A stretch of DNA of 64,000 nucleotides. Origin: Nocardia transvalensis. Its GTDB lineage: Bacteria; Actinomycetota; Actinomycetes; Mycobacteriales; Mycobacteriaceae. Below, piece by piece: positions 1 to 8,449 of this stretch; positions within the stretch are counted from its first letter, which is position 1, and every line of letters begins with the position of its first letter. The translations under genes and the position numbers were made by a program. The stretch covers positions 620,001 through 684,000 of the forward strand of contig NZ_JADLQQ010000004.1 in assembly GCF_015477765.1 (NCBI RefSeq). The letters are read 5' to 3'. The notes beneath the pieces were generated by a model. That model searched no databases. It was not told the origin of the DNA and worked only from the letters and a program-made list of their open reading frames with translations.

Positions 1-1143
1 CTGCGGGAATTGGGGATCGAGGACCAGTTGGTGTATCCGGCCGGGCGTCGGCCGCTGATCTGGTCGGATGGGACGGCTCATCCGCTGCCGGAGCGGACGC
101 TGATGGGCATTCCGGCCGGGCCGGATGCGGTGGCCGGGCTGGTGGACGAGGCGACGCTGGTACAGATCGCGGACGAACCGAATCGGCCGCTGCGATGGAC
201 CCGCGGCGGGGATGTCTCGGTGGCGGAGCTGGTGGCCGACCGGTTCGGCGAACAGGTCGTGCGGCGCAGCGTCGATCCGCTGCTCGGCGGCGTCTATGCG
301 GGACTGGCGGGCACGATCGGCATCCGAGCGGCACTGCCGACCCTGGTCGCGGCCCTCGACGCGGGGGCGGCGAATCTGACACAGGCGGTCCGCGAGGCGC
401 TGCCACCGCCGTCGACCGCGCCGGTGTTCGGCGGTATCCGCGACGGCTACCGGGTGCTGCTCGACGCGCTGCTCACGGCCGCCCAGCCGAAGCTGGAAAC
501 CGGTACGTCCGCAACGGGGCTGGAGCGCACCGCGCACGGCTGGCGGCTGGATCCGGTCGGAGACGTCGACGCCGTGGTTCTCGCGACCCCGGCGCCGATC
601 ACGGCGCACCTGCTGCACGAGGTCGCGCCCGACGCGGCACGTGCTGCCGGGCAGATCGAGCTGTCGTCCTCGGCGGTGGTGGCACTGGCGCTGCCCGCCG
701 ATACCCCGCTGCCCGACAATTCCGGTGTCCTCGTCGCCACCGGAGAGCCCCTGCGCGCCAAGGCGTTCACGCTGTCCAGCCGCAAATGGACCCATCTGGC
801 CGAGCGCGAGGTCGCACTCGTGCGCGCCTCGTTCGGCCGCTTCGGCGACGACACCCCGCTGTCCTGGTCGGATGCGGAGTTGATCACCGCCGCCACCGAG
901 GACCTGTCGACGGTCACGGGCCTGACGATCACCCCGTTGGAAGCGGTCACCCAGCGCTGGCGCGGCGGCCTGCCGCAATACACCCCCGGCCACACCGACC
1001 GCGTCGCAACGATCGAAGCCGCAATCGCCGACCTGCCCGGCCTCGCCGTCGCCGGTGCCTACCTGCACGGCGTCGGCGTCCCCGCCTGCGCCGCCTCCGG
1101 AACCGCCGCCGCCCGCCGCATCCTCGAGACGCCGCCCCGCTGA
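1..1143 (+). CDS. cgoX: Coproporphyrinogen III oxidase (HemY/HemG-type), 5' partial
   Basis: FAD-dependent oxidase of the coproporphyrin-dependent haem pathway of Gram-positive bacteria, converting coproporphyrinogen III to coproporphyrin III at the membrane face. The frame is open from base 1, so the gene starts outside the window; about 380 residues remain of the usual 450-480, and the N-terminal GxGxxG FAD loop is missing. What remains fits the family: a substrate-domain stretch 'LPERTLMGIPAGPDAV' near the visible start and a C-terminal 'GLAVAGAYLHGVGVPAC' that closes the FAD site. Coproheme decarboxylase follows on the same strand 245 bp later, the usual order in mycolic-acid actinomycetes. 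Older annotations call it protoporphyrinogen oxidase; the actinobacterial enzyme is now assigned the coproporphyrinogen reaction. Confidence 0.9.
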   Translation: MRELGIEDQLVYPAGRRPLIWSDGTAHPLPERTLMGIPAGPDAVAGLVDEATLVQIADEPNRPLRWTRGGDVSVAELVADRFGEQVVRRSVDPLLGGVYAGLAGTIGIRAALPTLVAALDAGAANLTQAVREALPPPSTAPVFGGIRDGYRVLLDALLTAAQPKLETGTSATGLERTAHGWRLDPVGDVDAVVLATPAPITAHLLHEVAPDAARAAGQIELSSSAVVALALPADTPLPDNSGVLVATGEPLRAKAFTLSSRKWTHLAEREVALVRASFGRFGDDTPLSWSDAELITAATEDLSTVTGLTITPLEAVTQRWRGGLPQYTPGHTDRVATIEAAIADLPGLAVAGAYLHGVGVPACAASGTAAARRILETPPR

Positions 1144-1388
1144 TCGCCCGGCACCGGCGCGGTCGGTGAGGATCGTGCGCGACGGGTGCGGCTTGCGGCG
1201 CAGAAGGTTCGCGAGCAGAGCGAGGATCGTCGATGTCATGCCCGCAGCGTGGCAGCGGCCACCGACAACCGAAGCTATCCGCACCCCTTCCGTACAAACG
1301 CACCCGTTGTTGTCGGCATGTCGTCGGTGTGTCGCACGCAACGGGTGCGACTGCGCACGACGAGAAAAGCGGGTGGCACGATAGGCAT

Positions 1389-2084
1389 ATGGCGCGACTC
1401 GACTACCAGGCCCTCAACTCCACCATCCGCTACCTGATGTTCTCGGTGTTCCAGGTGCAGCCCGGCGTGCTGGGTGAGGACCGGGAAGCGGCGATCAAGG
1501 AGGCGCGGGAGTTCTTCGACTCGCTCGCCGACCGTGGGGTCGTGCTGCGTGGCCTGTACGACGTGGCCGGGATGCGCGCGGACGCCGACTTCATGATCTG
1601 GTCGCACGCCGAGCGGATCGAGGATCTGCAGGCCGCCTACGCCGACTTCCGCCGCACCACCGAACTGGGCCGAGCCAGCGCCCCGGTGTGGAGCAATGCC
1701 GCCATCCACCGCCCGGCCGAGTTCAACAAGAGCCACATCCCGGCGTTCCTGGCCGGTGAGGAGCCCGGCAAGTACATCTGCGTGTACCCGTTCGTGCGCT
1801 CCTACGAGTGGTACCTGCTGCCCGACGAGCAGCGCCGCAAGATGCTGGCCGACCACGGCAAGCAAGCCCGCGGCTATCCGGATGTGCGGGCAAACACCGT
1901 CGCCTCGTTCGCCCTCGGCGACTACGAGTGGATCCTCGCCTTCGAGGCCCCGGAACTGCACCGCATCGTCGACCTCATGCGCGATCTGCGCGCGACCGAG
2001 GCCCGCCTGCACGTGCGCGAGGAGGTGCCGTTCTTCACCGGCCCCCGCGTCGATGTGGACCAGCTGATCAACGCCCTGCCCTGA
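1389..2084 (+). CDS. chdC: Coproheme decarboxylase (HemQ)
   Basis: Last enzyme of the coproporphyrin-dependent pathway: a haem-binding chlorite-dismutase-fold protein that decarboxylates two propionates of coproheme with peroxide to give haem b. The 231 residues align closely with the mycobacterial protein as I recall it (start [10 protein letters not shown], block '[20 protein letters not shown]'). The expected catalytic Tyr133 sits in '[12 protein letters not shown]', and the proximal haem ligand His156 in '[10 protein letters not shown]'. The open frame runs 156 bp further upstream, but conservation begins at this ATG. It lies downstream of cgoX on the same strand. A hairpin separates it from the convergent msrB. 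Confidence 0.95.
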   Translation: MARLDYQALNSTIRYLMFSVFQVQPGVLGEDREAAIKEAREFFDSLADRGVVLRGLYDVAGMRADADFMIWSHAERIEDLQAAYADFRRTTELGRASAPVWSNAAIHRPAEFNKSHIPAFLAGEEPGKYICVYPFVRSYEWYLLPDEQRRKMLADHGKQARGYPDVRANTVASFALGDYEWILAFEAPELHRIVDLMRDLRATEARLHVREEVPFFTGPRVDVDQLINALP

Positions 2085-2120
2085 CCGAACCCCCGGCCAT
2101 CCCGGGGCATGCACGTCGCG

Positions 2121-2147
2121 GACGGGCACGCGTACCGTGTGCCCGTC
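2121..2147. terminator. Hairpin between convergent chdC and msrB
   Basis: GACGGGCAC (2121-2129) and GTGCCCGTC (2139-2147) form perfect 9-bp arms around a 9-nt loop. The right arm ends directly before the msrB stop codon. Position between convergent genes suggests a bidirectional terminator; there is no clear T-tract. Confidence 0.6.
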
Positions 2148-2591
2148 TCAGCGGGTTGTGTTGTCCGAGGGGTTCAGTCGCAACGCGATCGAGTTGATGC
2201 AATAGCGCTTGTCGGTCGGGGTCGGATAGCCCTCGCCCTCGAAGACATGGCCGAGATGGCTGTGGCAGTTCGCGCACAGCACCTCCACGCGCCGCATGCC
2301 GAGCGAATCGTCCGACCGCAGGATCACCGCATCGGAGTCCGCGGGATCGAAGAACGACGGCCACCCGCAGTGCGAATGGAATTTCTCGGTGCTGCGGAAC
2401 AGCTCGGCGCCGCAGGCCCGGCACGCGTAGACGCCCTCGGTCTCGGTATCGGTGTATTCGCCGGTGAACGCCCGTTCGGTGCCGGCCTCGCGCAGAACCG
2501 CGTACTCCTGCGGGCTCAGCCGCGCCCGCCATTCCTGCGGCGTGAGCTGAATCTTCGGCGCGGGCAGCGAGGTGTCGGGGTCGGAACTCAT
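2148..2591 (-). CDS. msrB: Peptide-methionine (R)-S-oxide reductase
   Basis: Reduces R-methionine sulfoxide in oxidised proteins, in the cytoplasm, using thioredoxin-type donors. At 147 residues it has the family length. Two CxxC pairs (Cys57/Cys60 and Cys106/Cys109) bind the structural zinc, 'HCGWPSFF' lines the active site, and the catalytic cysteine is Cys131 in 'RYCINS'. It is followed 10 bp upstream by aftC on the same strand, the same neighbour relation as in mycobacteria, so co-transcription is plausible. Confidence 0.95.
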   Translation of the reverse strand: MSSDPDTSLPAPKIQLTPQEWRARLSPQEYAVLREAGTERAFTGEYTDTETEGVYACRACGAELFRSTEKFHSHCGWPSFFDPADSDAVILRSDDSLGMRRVEVLCANCHSHLGHVFEGEGYPTPTDKRYCINSIALRLNPSDNTTR

Positions 2592-2600
2592 AAGCCGAGT

Positions 2601-3938
2601 CTAATGACTGGCCGGGGTCAGCTCAGCCTGCCTGCTCCCGTCGGCCGGTCGGGCACCACGCTCGGCACCCGGGCGCAGGAACACCGGATCGATGCCCTCC
2701 GCCAGCCGTCCGTCGCGCCGCGCGGCCAGATACCGGTCGCCCAGCACGCAGAACACCACGATCAGCAGCAGACCCCACCCGAAGGTGACCCGAAGATATT
2801 CCAGCGCCCGTCCGGTGCTCTGCCAGTGATCCAGCAGCCACTTGTCGTAGGTCATGAATCCGAAGATCGCCAGCCATGCGGGCCAGTTGCGCAGCACCGA
2901 ATTTCGCAGCACCACGGTCATCAGGAACGGGAACAGCATCATCGAGTAGTACTGCTGTCCCAGGCCCGACAGCAGGAACCACGCGGTCAGGATGACCCCG
3001 GAGGCGGTGCACACGAAGAACAGCTCGTCGTTGCGGTAGTAGCGGTACAGCAGCCACAGCGAGATCAGCACCAGCACACCCATGACGATGCGCATACCCC
3101 AGGTCAGCCACTCCGGCAGCCCGTAGTAGCCGGCATTGCCCACGATCGCGCTGTTGAAGTAGTCGCGATTCTCGAGCAGGTATGGCAAGGTCCGGCGCAC
3201 GAAGTCCATCGGATCGGTGATCAGCGGCCACGCAATGACATTCAGCACCAGCGGCACGCCCAGCGAGGTGATGAAGACCTGCCACTGCCGGCGCGCCAGT
3301 GGAATCAACAGCAGCGGAGCGAGAGTCGGCTTGACGGCGATCGTCAACCCCATGACGACACCGGCCAGCAGGTCGCGGCGCGCGAGCAGCAGGTGGATGA
3401 ACACCACCTCCGCCAGCAGGACAACTCCGTTCACATTGCCGAACGCCAGTGTGTTCATGACGGTTTCGGACAGGAACATCAGCAGGAGCAGCAGCGGCGC
3501 GGCCGGGGAGGAGAGCCGGAACTTGAACAGCCGCAGCAGCAGATACCAGGCGAGGATGATGGCCAGGGCATTGAGCCCCATGAAGCACCACTTCGACTTC
3601 TCGGGGTCGATGATCGCCAGCGGCGCGATCAGCAGCGTGCCGCTGGGCGGGTACAGGTAGTGCGGATCGACGTAGTCGAAGTTCTCGTTGTAGACGGCTC
3701 GATGGTTCAAAAACGCCAGCGACGCCCGATAGACCGGCGCGAAGTCGTCGGTGATCGTGAAGTTGGTGGCCTTGACCACGATCCGGTGCAGCACAGTCAT
3801 GACCGCGAACGGCCACAGAGCGAAGTTCAGGACCTCGGCGGTGGTGCGAGCGGTTCGAGGCTCGAGCTGACGAAACAACACTGGGGCACGGTACACCGGA
3901 ACGGGCCCGAATGGTTGGCCGGACCCGCCCTCTGGCAT
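2601..3938 (-). CDS. aftC: Alpha-(1->3)-arabinofuranosyltransferase AftC (GT-C, GT87-like)
   Basis: Polytopic membrane glycosyltransferase that introduces alpha-1,3 branches in the arabinan of arabinogalactan and lipoarabinomannan, using decaprenyl-phosphoryl-arabinose outside the membrane. The 445 residues contain about ten hydrophobic segments. The GT-C acidic pair is Asp64-Asp65 in 'TITDDFAPVYR'. Diagnostic stretches such as 'FDYVDPHYLYPPSGTLL' and 'YYSMMLFPFLMTVVL' match mycobacterial AftC from memory, and the gene sits between msrB and the lipoprotein hydrolase as it does there. The first ~30 residues are poorly conserved, so the true start could be slightly downstream. Its presence marks a mycolic-acid-type cell wall. 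Confidence 0.92.
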   Translation of the reverse strand: MPEGGSGQPFGPVPVYRAPVLFRQLEPRTARTTAEVLNFALWPFAVMTVLHRIVVKATNFTITDDFAPVYRASLAFLNHRAVYNENFDYVDPHYLYPPSGTLLIAPLAIIDPEKSKWCFMGLNALAIILAWYLLLRLFKFRLSSPAAPLLLLLMFLSETVMNTLAFGNVNGVVLLAEVVFIHLLLARRDLLAGVVMGLTIAVKPTLAPLLLIPLARRQWQVFITSLGVPLVLNVIAWPLITDPMDFVRRTLPYLLENRDYFNSAIVGNAGYYGLPEWLTWGMRIVMGVLVLISLWLLYRYYRNDELFFVCTASGVILTAWFLLSGLGQQYYSMMLFPFLMTVVLRNSVLRNWPAWLAIFGFMTYDKWLLDHWQSTGRALEYLRVTFGWGLLLIVVFCVLGDRYLAARRDGRLAEGIDPVFLRPGAERGARPADGSRQAELTPASH

Positions 3939-4003
3939 GCCGATCTCGGCTCAGGGGCCGCGAACCGCCGAGCGGAGCGAGGCCATCGAACACAGACCGT
4001 AAC

Positions 4004-5560
4004 TCAGGCGGGGCAGGCGGTGCCGTCGGCGGGCAGTTTCGCGTCCTTCAGGTACTCGGTCACCGCTTGCTGTGCGCAGGCGGAGTGATTGGCCACCGGA
4101 TGCCCCCATCCCTGCCACCGGACGCTGGCGATCGTCGCACCCGCCCGGCCGAGCACCCCGGTCACCATCGGCAGCCCGTCCACGCCGACCACGGGGTCGG
4201 CGGCGGCGCCGAGGACCAGCACCGGCAGCGCCAGCTTGGTCGGCAGCGGCGCGGGATCGGGGACCGGCCAGGCGCTGCACGCCATCAGGCGCACGGCCGC
4301 GTCCTGTCCGAAGACCGGATACTGGGCCGACCAGGTGGGCACCAGTTGCCTGGCGCGCTCGAGTGTTGCGGGCTGCTGGTTGTCGCTGCAGCGGGCGACG
4401 AACTGCCCGTCGGAGGCGACGGCCGCCGATTCCCGTTGCACCAGTTGGCCGATCGGGCCGCGGTCGCCCCGCCCGGCGGCCGACAGCGCATCCGCCAGCT
4501 CGCCGACGTGGGCGGCCTGATCGGCGCGCGGATCGCCGAGGAATGCGGAGATCGTGGTCAGCAGCGCGCCCGCGGACAGGTCACCGAGTCCGCCGCTGCG
4601 GGCCCGGTTCACCAGATCGAGCACCGCACCACGCGGGTCGGCGCCCAGCGAGCAGCTCAGCGCGGCGCAGCGCTGGGCGAAGGCGGTCAACGCCGCCTCG
4701 GCCCCCTTGACCCGCTGTTCGGCCCGCGTGGCGGCGTCGGCCTCCACGGCCTGCGGTGCGTCCAGGACCAGCCGCGCCAGATGGTCGCCGTACTTGGCGG
4801 CGTAGCTCAGCGCGACCTGTGCGCCGTTCCCGGCGCCCAGGAGTGCGATCCGGTCCACCTGCCACTGCTTGCGCAGCTGCTCGATGTCGTCGGCGGCGTG
4901 GGCGGCGTCGAAGGTGCGCTGATACGGCTGCAGGAAGTCCGTGCAGGCGACGGTGGCGTCCTGGCTCAGTTTCGCCATCGCCTCGATCTGATCGCCGGAG
5001 GCGAATTGGGCGCTGTCGGCCAGGGCGCGGCGGGTGTCCGCATGCAGGCAGTCGATCGACTGCGAACTGCCGATGCCGCGCCGATCCACCGCGACGACCG
5101 GATGCGCGGTCAGGATCGCCCCGGCCGGTCCGGTGGCCAGGCCCGCGAGGGTCGCGGTGGACGATCGGTCCGCGCCCGAGGTCAGCACCAGCGGCGCGGC
5201 GTCGGTGGGGGTCTGCGGCAGCCGGGCCCGCACCGCGGCATTGCGGAAGGTGCCCAGCACCGTGCCGCCGGCATCGATCCCGGTGGAGTATTCGGCACAT
5301 TCGAAGATCAGTCCCGGCGGGGGCGCGCCCAGTCCCAGCTTGCCGAAGGTCGGGGCCGCGCAGTCGTGCCAGCTCAGATCGGTCTTGGGAACCTCGGCTC
5401 CGGGCGGCGGCGCGGGGGCGGACGAGGTGGTCGGTGTGCCGGCCCGGTGCGGGCGCTCGACCGCGACGCCGGGGCGGTCCGAGGGCCCCGCACCGCAGGC
5501 GGCGGTGAGCACAACCGTCAGCGACGACGACACCAGCAGGGCGGCCCGAGTCCAGCGCAT
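4004..5560 (-). CDS. Lipoprotein of the alpha/beta-hydrolase, TAP-like C-terminal family (Rv2672-like)
   Basis: The 518-residue protein begins with a lipoprotein signal ending in a lipobox 'LTAAC', so it is exported and lipid-anchored. It has an alpha/beta-hydrolase core ('VVAVDRRGIGSS' oxyanion region, C-terminal 'GWGHPVANHSAC' with the presumed catalytic His) and a C-terminal region like the tripeptidyl aminopeptidase (TAP) family. Oddity: the nucleophile elbow, normally GxSxG, reads GAGNG at residues 242-246, so Gly244 occupies the serine position. It may be a non-catalytic binding protein or use another residue. It corresponds by position to M. tuberculosis Rv2672, annotated as a possible secreted protease. 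Confidence 0.75.
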   Translation of the reverse strand: MRWTRAALLVSSSLTVVLTAACGAGPSDRPGVAVERPHRAGTPTTSSAPAPPPGAEVPKTDLSWHDCAAPTFGKLGLGAPPPGLIFECAEYSTGIDAGGTVLGTFRNAAVRARLPQTPTDAAPLVLTSGADRSSTATLAGLATGPAGAILTAHPVVAVDRRGIGSSQSIDCLHADTRRALADSAQFASGDQIEAMAKLSQDATVACTDFLQPYQRTFDAAHAADDIEQLRKQWQVDRIALLGAGNGAQVALSYAAKYGDHLARLVLDAPQAVEADAATRAEQRVKGAEAALTAFAQRCAALSCSLGADPRGAVLDLVNRARSGGLGDLSAGALLTTISAFLGDPRADQAAHVGELADALSAAGRGDRGPIGQLVQRESAAVASDGQFVARCSDNQQPATLERARQLVPTWSAQYPVFGQDAAVRLMACSAWPVPDPAPLPTKLALPVLVLGAAADPVVGVDGLPMVTGVLGRAGATIASVRWQGWGHPVANHSACAQQAVTEYLKDAKLPADGTACPA

Positions 5561-5592
5561 GCGCTACAGCCTGCCAGGTTCGGTGCGTTGCT

Positions 5593-6366
5593 TCAGCTCT
5601 GGGTGTGGGCGCGTTCCCAACGGGTCAGCACCGTACCGTCGTCGTCGAGCAGCGCGTGCACCATCGCCATCGGCGTGGGCAAGGCGTTGGGCGACACCGC
5701 AATTCGCCCCGCGGTACCGCCGACGAGCAGCGGTGACACGGTCAGGCACAGCTCATCGACGGCACCGGCGACGATCAGCTCGCCGAACAGCGACGGCCCG
5801 CCCTCGCACAGCACCCGCAGCAGCCCGCGTTCGGCGAGGGCCGCGGCGATGGCGGCGGCGGTGACGGTGGTGTCGCCCGCCTCCACGACGTCGGCGCCGG
5901 TGTCGGCGAGCAGGCGCTTGCGCTCGGCGGGCGCGGCGGCGGTCGTGAGCACGATGGGCGGGATCGCGGTGTCGGTGAACAACCGGCTCTCCGGATCCAG
6001 TGCGGCACTGGCGGTGACGACCGCGATCGGCGGTGGTGTGCCGTCCTGGCTGCCGCCGAGACCGTGGTGGTAGAGCCGGATGCGGCGGTGGCTGTCGGCG
6101 CGCGCGCCGGCGTAGTTCTCCGTCCGCACGGTGCCCGCGCCCACCAGCACCACATCGGCCAGATCGCGCAGGATGCGGAAGACGGTCTTGTCGGCCGGGC
6201 CGCCGAGCGCACCCGAGCGCCCGTCCAGGGTCATGGCGCCGTCGATGCTCGAGATGAAGTTGACCCGAAACCACGGCGATTCCAGCCGCGCCGGGTAGGT
6301 GTACAACCGCACCAGGTCGTCGGCGCCCAGCGTTGTGAACTGGATCGCATTGGGGACACGCTGCAT
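5593..6366 (-). CDS. RibD C-terminal-domain pyrimidine/dihydrofolate reductase-like protein
   Basis: 257 residues with the NADPH-dependent reductase fold shared by RibD C-terminal domains and dihydrofolate reductase. Visible marks are 'SSIDGAMTLDGRSG' near residue 40, 'ADVVLVGAGTVRTENY' and 'VLCEGGPSLFGELI'. The deaminase domain of true RibD is absent, so it cannot be a complete riboflavin enzyme. Its position equals M. tuberculosis Rv2671, a stand-alone reductase that can substitute for dihydrofolate reductase. Substrate here is unproven. It is divergent from zapE with only 35 bp between start codons. Confidence 0.85.
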   Translation of the reverse strand: MQRVPNAIQFTTLGADDLVRLYTYPARLESPWFRVNFISSIDGAMTLDGRSGALGGPADKTVFRILRDLADVVLVGAGTVRTENYAGARADSHRRIRLYHHGLGGSQDGTPPPIAVVTASAALDPESRLFTDTAIPPIVLTTAAAPAERKRLLADTGADVVEAGDTTVTAAAIAAALAERGLLRVLCEGGPSLFGELIVAGAVDELCLTVSPLLVGGTAGRIAVSPNALPTPMAMVHALLDDDGTVLTRWERAHTQS

Positions 6367-6401
6367 AACGACCGATCACACCACGTCAGTACGCTACGTG
6401 C

Positions 6402-7421
6402 GTGCAACAACACCTCGTCGATCGCAACCCGGAGGTTCCGGCCGATCAGCTCATCGCGCAGATGGTGCCGCCGCCCACCTTCGACGAGGTGAGTTTCGCC
6501 TCCTACATCCCCGATCCCAAGGAGCCCAGCCAGGCCGCCGCGGTGGCCAAGGCCGAGCATTTCGCCGGGCAGGTCGTCAAGATTCACGCCGCGGCCGGGA
6601 AGAAGGGGCTGTTCGGTAAGAAGAAGCAGGTGAACGGCGCGGGCCTGTATCTGGACGGCGGTTTCGGCGTCGGCAAGACGCATCTGCTGGCCTCGATCTT
6701 CCACGCCTCGCCCGCGCCCAAATCGTTCGGCACCTTCGGCGAGCTCACGAATCTGGTGGGCGCGCTGGGCTTCACGAATGCGCTGGAACGCCTGTCCGGC
6801 AACAGCCTGCTGTGCATCGACGAATTCGAACTCGACGATCCCGGCGACACCATGCTGGTGTCGCGGCTGCTGACCGAGCTCACCGCCCGCGGCGTATCGG
6901 TGGCCGCGACCTCGAACACCCTGCCGGATCAGTTGGGGGAGGGGCGGTTTGCCGCACAGGACTTCCTGCGCGAGATCCGCAAGCTGGGTGCGCTGTTCGA
7001 GACCGTGCGCGTCGACGGCCCGGACTACCGCCACCGCGACCTGCCGCCGGCCCCGGAGCCGACCGCCCCGGAGCAACTGGTCGAAAAGGCCGCGGCCACA
7101 CCGGGTTCCACCCTCGACGAATTCGATGCGCTGCTGCAGCACCTGAGCACGCTGCACCCGTCCCGCTACGGCGCGCTGATCTCGGGTGTGTCGGCGGTGT
7201 TCGTCTCCGATGTGCACACGGTGACCGATCAGGCGGTGGCGCTGCGGATCGTGGTGCTGGCCGACCGCCTCTACGACGCCGGGATCCCGGTCACGGTGTC
7301 GGGGGTGAAGCTGGACAAGATCTTCTCCGAGGAGATGCTGGGCGGCGGCTATCGCAAGAAGTATCTGCGCGCCGTTTCGCGTCTGCTCGCCTTGTCGCGG
7401 TTCGAGGTCCCGGCGGCCTGA
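6402..7421 (+). CDS. zapE: AFG1-like ATPase, cell division protein ZapE
   Basis: Cytoplasmic P-loop ATPase of the AFG1/LACE1/ZapE family, linked to FtsZ-ring stability in E. coli; its actinobacterial role is less clear. Walker A is GGFGVGKT (86-93), Walker B 'LLCIDEFEL' has Asp140-Glu141, and 'ATSNTLPDQL' is the sensor region. At 339 residues it has family length. GTG is used as start. It is divergent from the RibD-like gene, as are Rv2670c and Rv2671. Confidence 0.9.
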   Translation: MQQHLVDRNPEVPADQLIAQMVPPPTFDEVSFASYIPDPKEPSQAAAVAKAEHFAGQVVKIHAAAGKKGLFGKKKQVNGAGLYLDGGFGVGKTHLLASIFHASPAPKSFGTFGELTNLVGALGFTNALERLSGNSLLCIDEFELDDPGDTMLVSRLLTELTARGVSVAATSNTLPDQLGEGRFAAQDFLREIRKLGALFETVRVDGPDYRHRDLPPAPEPTAPEQLVEKAAATPGSTLDEFDALLQHLSTLHPSRYGALISGVSAVFVSDVHTVTDQAVALRIVVLADRLYDAGIPVTVSGVKLDKIFSEEMLGGGYRKKYLRAVSRLLALSRFEVPAA

Positions 7422-7438
7422 CCGAGCGGTCGCTCGGT
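7421..7438. promoter_or_regulatory. TetR-type operator-like palindrome
   Basis: ACCGAGCG-GT-CGCTCGGT: perfect 8-bp arms around 2 bp, starting in the zapE stop codon and 29 bp before the phosphatase start. The 2-nt spacer is too short for a hairpin, so a dimeric repressor site is the better reading. No regulator gene is adjacent. Confidence 0.4.
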
Positions 7439-7466
7439 GTACCGTGAGCAAACGAAAGGAGTTGCC

Positions 7467-8276
7467 ATGGTCCACCGGACGATTCGCCTCACCGCGGCAT
7501 TGGCAGCCGCCACCACGATCGCCCTCGGCCCCGCCGTGGGAACCGCGCTGGCGACCGACCCGCCCGCGGCGACGAGTTCGGTGATCGCCGGGCTCGACGA
7601 TCGTTCCCTGCCCTTGCAGGGCGTGCTCAACGCCCGCGATCTCGGCGGCTACCGCACCACCGACGGCCGGGTCGTGCGCAGTGGACTGGTTTTTCGCAGC
7701 GGTGAACTGAGCAAGGCGACCGACGCCGATCTCGCGGCGCTGTCCGATCGCCGAGTGCGTTACGTCGACGATCTGCGGATGGGGATCGAACGGGCGATCC
7801 TTCCCGATCGGGTGCCCGGCGGGGCGACCGAGCACTGGGACGACATCATCGGCCAGGCGCCGCCGCAGGTCATGGCTTCCACGCTGGCGGCCGGGGCCGA
7901 CCTGTACCGGGCCTTCATCACCGCGCCCGGGGCGAATCAGGGCTTCGCGAACGTGCTGCACGACATCATCGACACCGACAACGGGTCGGTGCTGTTCCAT
8001 TGCACCGCGGGCAAAGACCGCACCGGCTGGATGGCCGCCGTCCTGCTGACCATCCTCGGCGTCGACCGCCAGACGGTGACCTACGACTACCTGCTGTCGA
8101 ACTACTACCGCAACGCCGCCCCCGGCGACGGCCTCAACGGCGTTCTGCCCGCGGCCCTGGATGCCGCCTTCGACCAGGTGAACCAGACCTACGGCAGCTT
8201 CGACAACTACGTCCACGACGGCCTGAAGCTGACCGACGACGACGTCGACGCGCTGAAGGCGAAACTGCTGTCCTGA
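7467..8276 (+). CDS. Exported PtpB-type tyrosine/lipid phosphatase
   Basis: 269 residues. A Sec-type signal peptide covers about residues 1-29 (basic start, hydrophobic core, 'GTALA'). The dual-specificity/phosphoinositide phosphatase signature HCTAGKDRTG has the nucleophile Cys179 and Arg185; the Lys after Gly is typical of the PtpB/lipid phosphatase group. 'NARDLGGYRTTDGR' near residue 56 is the family's N-terminal block. The ATG at 7467 is preferred over one 30 bp upstream because AAAGGAGT lies just before it. A palindromic terminator follows. Confidence 0.85.
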   Translation: MVHRTIRLTAALAAATTIALGPAVGTALATDPPAATSSVIAGLDDRSLPLQGVLNARDLGGYRTTDGRVVRSGLVFRSGELSKATDADLAALSDRRVRYVDDLRMGIERAILPDRVPGGATEHWDDIIGQAPPQVMASTLAAGADLYRAFITAPGANQGFANVLHDIIDTDNGSVLFHCTAGKDRTGWMAAVLLTILGVDRQTVTYDYLLSNYYRNAAPGDGLNGVLPAALDAAFDQVNQTYGSFDNYVHDGLKLTDDDVDALKAKLLS

Positions 8277-8292
8277 CGGACGGTTTCGACGG

Positions 8293-8316
8293 GCCCCGGA
8301 CCGGCCGGTCCGGGGC
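8293..8316 (+). terminator. GC-rich hairpin after the phosphatase gene
   Basis: A 24-bp perfect palindrome of GCCCCGGACC and GGTCCGGGGC around GGCC, 16 bp after the stop codon and followed by a short 'tcatt'. Confidence 0.65.
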
Positions 8317-8379
8317 TCATTCGTACGGGTCGGTACTTCTAGGTGGCAGCAATGTCGTTAGCGGACGTAAGATCCTCTG

Positions 8380-8397
8380 TGTCCGTGATCACGGACA
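8380..8397. promoter_or_regulatory. 18-bp perfect palindrome upstream of the methyltransferase
   Basis: TGTCCGTGATCACGGACA equals its own reverse complement. It lies 52 bp before the GTG start at 8450 and just after a possible -10 (TAAGAT, 8367-8372), where a repressor would block initiation. Confidence 0.45.
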
Positions 8398-8449
8398 ACC
8401 GCTCGATATCGCTCGCGTCACACGAAGTTCGACCAATCGGAGGAAAGCC

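Noticed and set aside
2109..4088. 659-residue rightward open frame opposite msrB and aftC
   Set aside because: Gln/Arg/His-rich, no family features, antisense to two well-supported genes; a high-GC shadow frame.
3911..6073. 720-residue rightward frame opposite the lipoprotein hydrolase and reductase
   Set aside because: Gly/Arg-rich shadow with no motif; the leftward genes carry clear family signatures.
6231..8216. 661-residue leftward frame opposite zapE and the phosphatase
   Set aside because: Antisense to two genes with catalytic motifs; composition typical of shadow frames.
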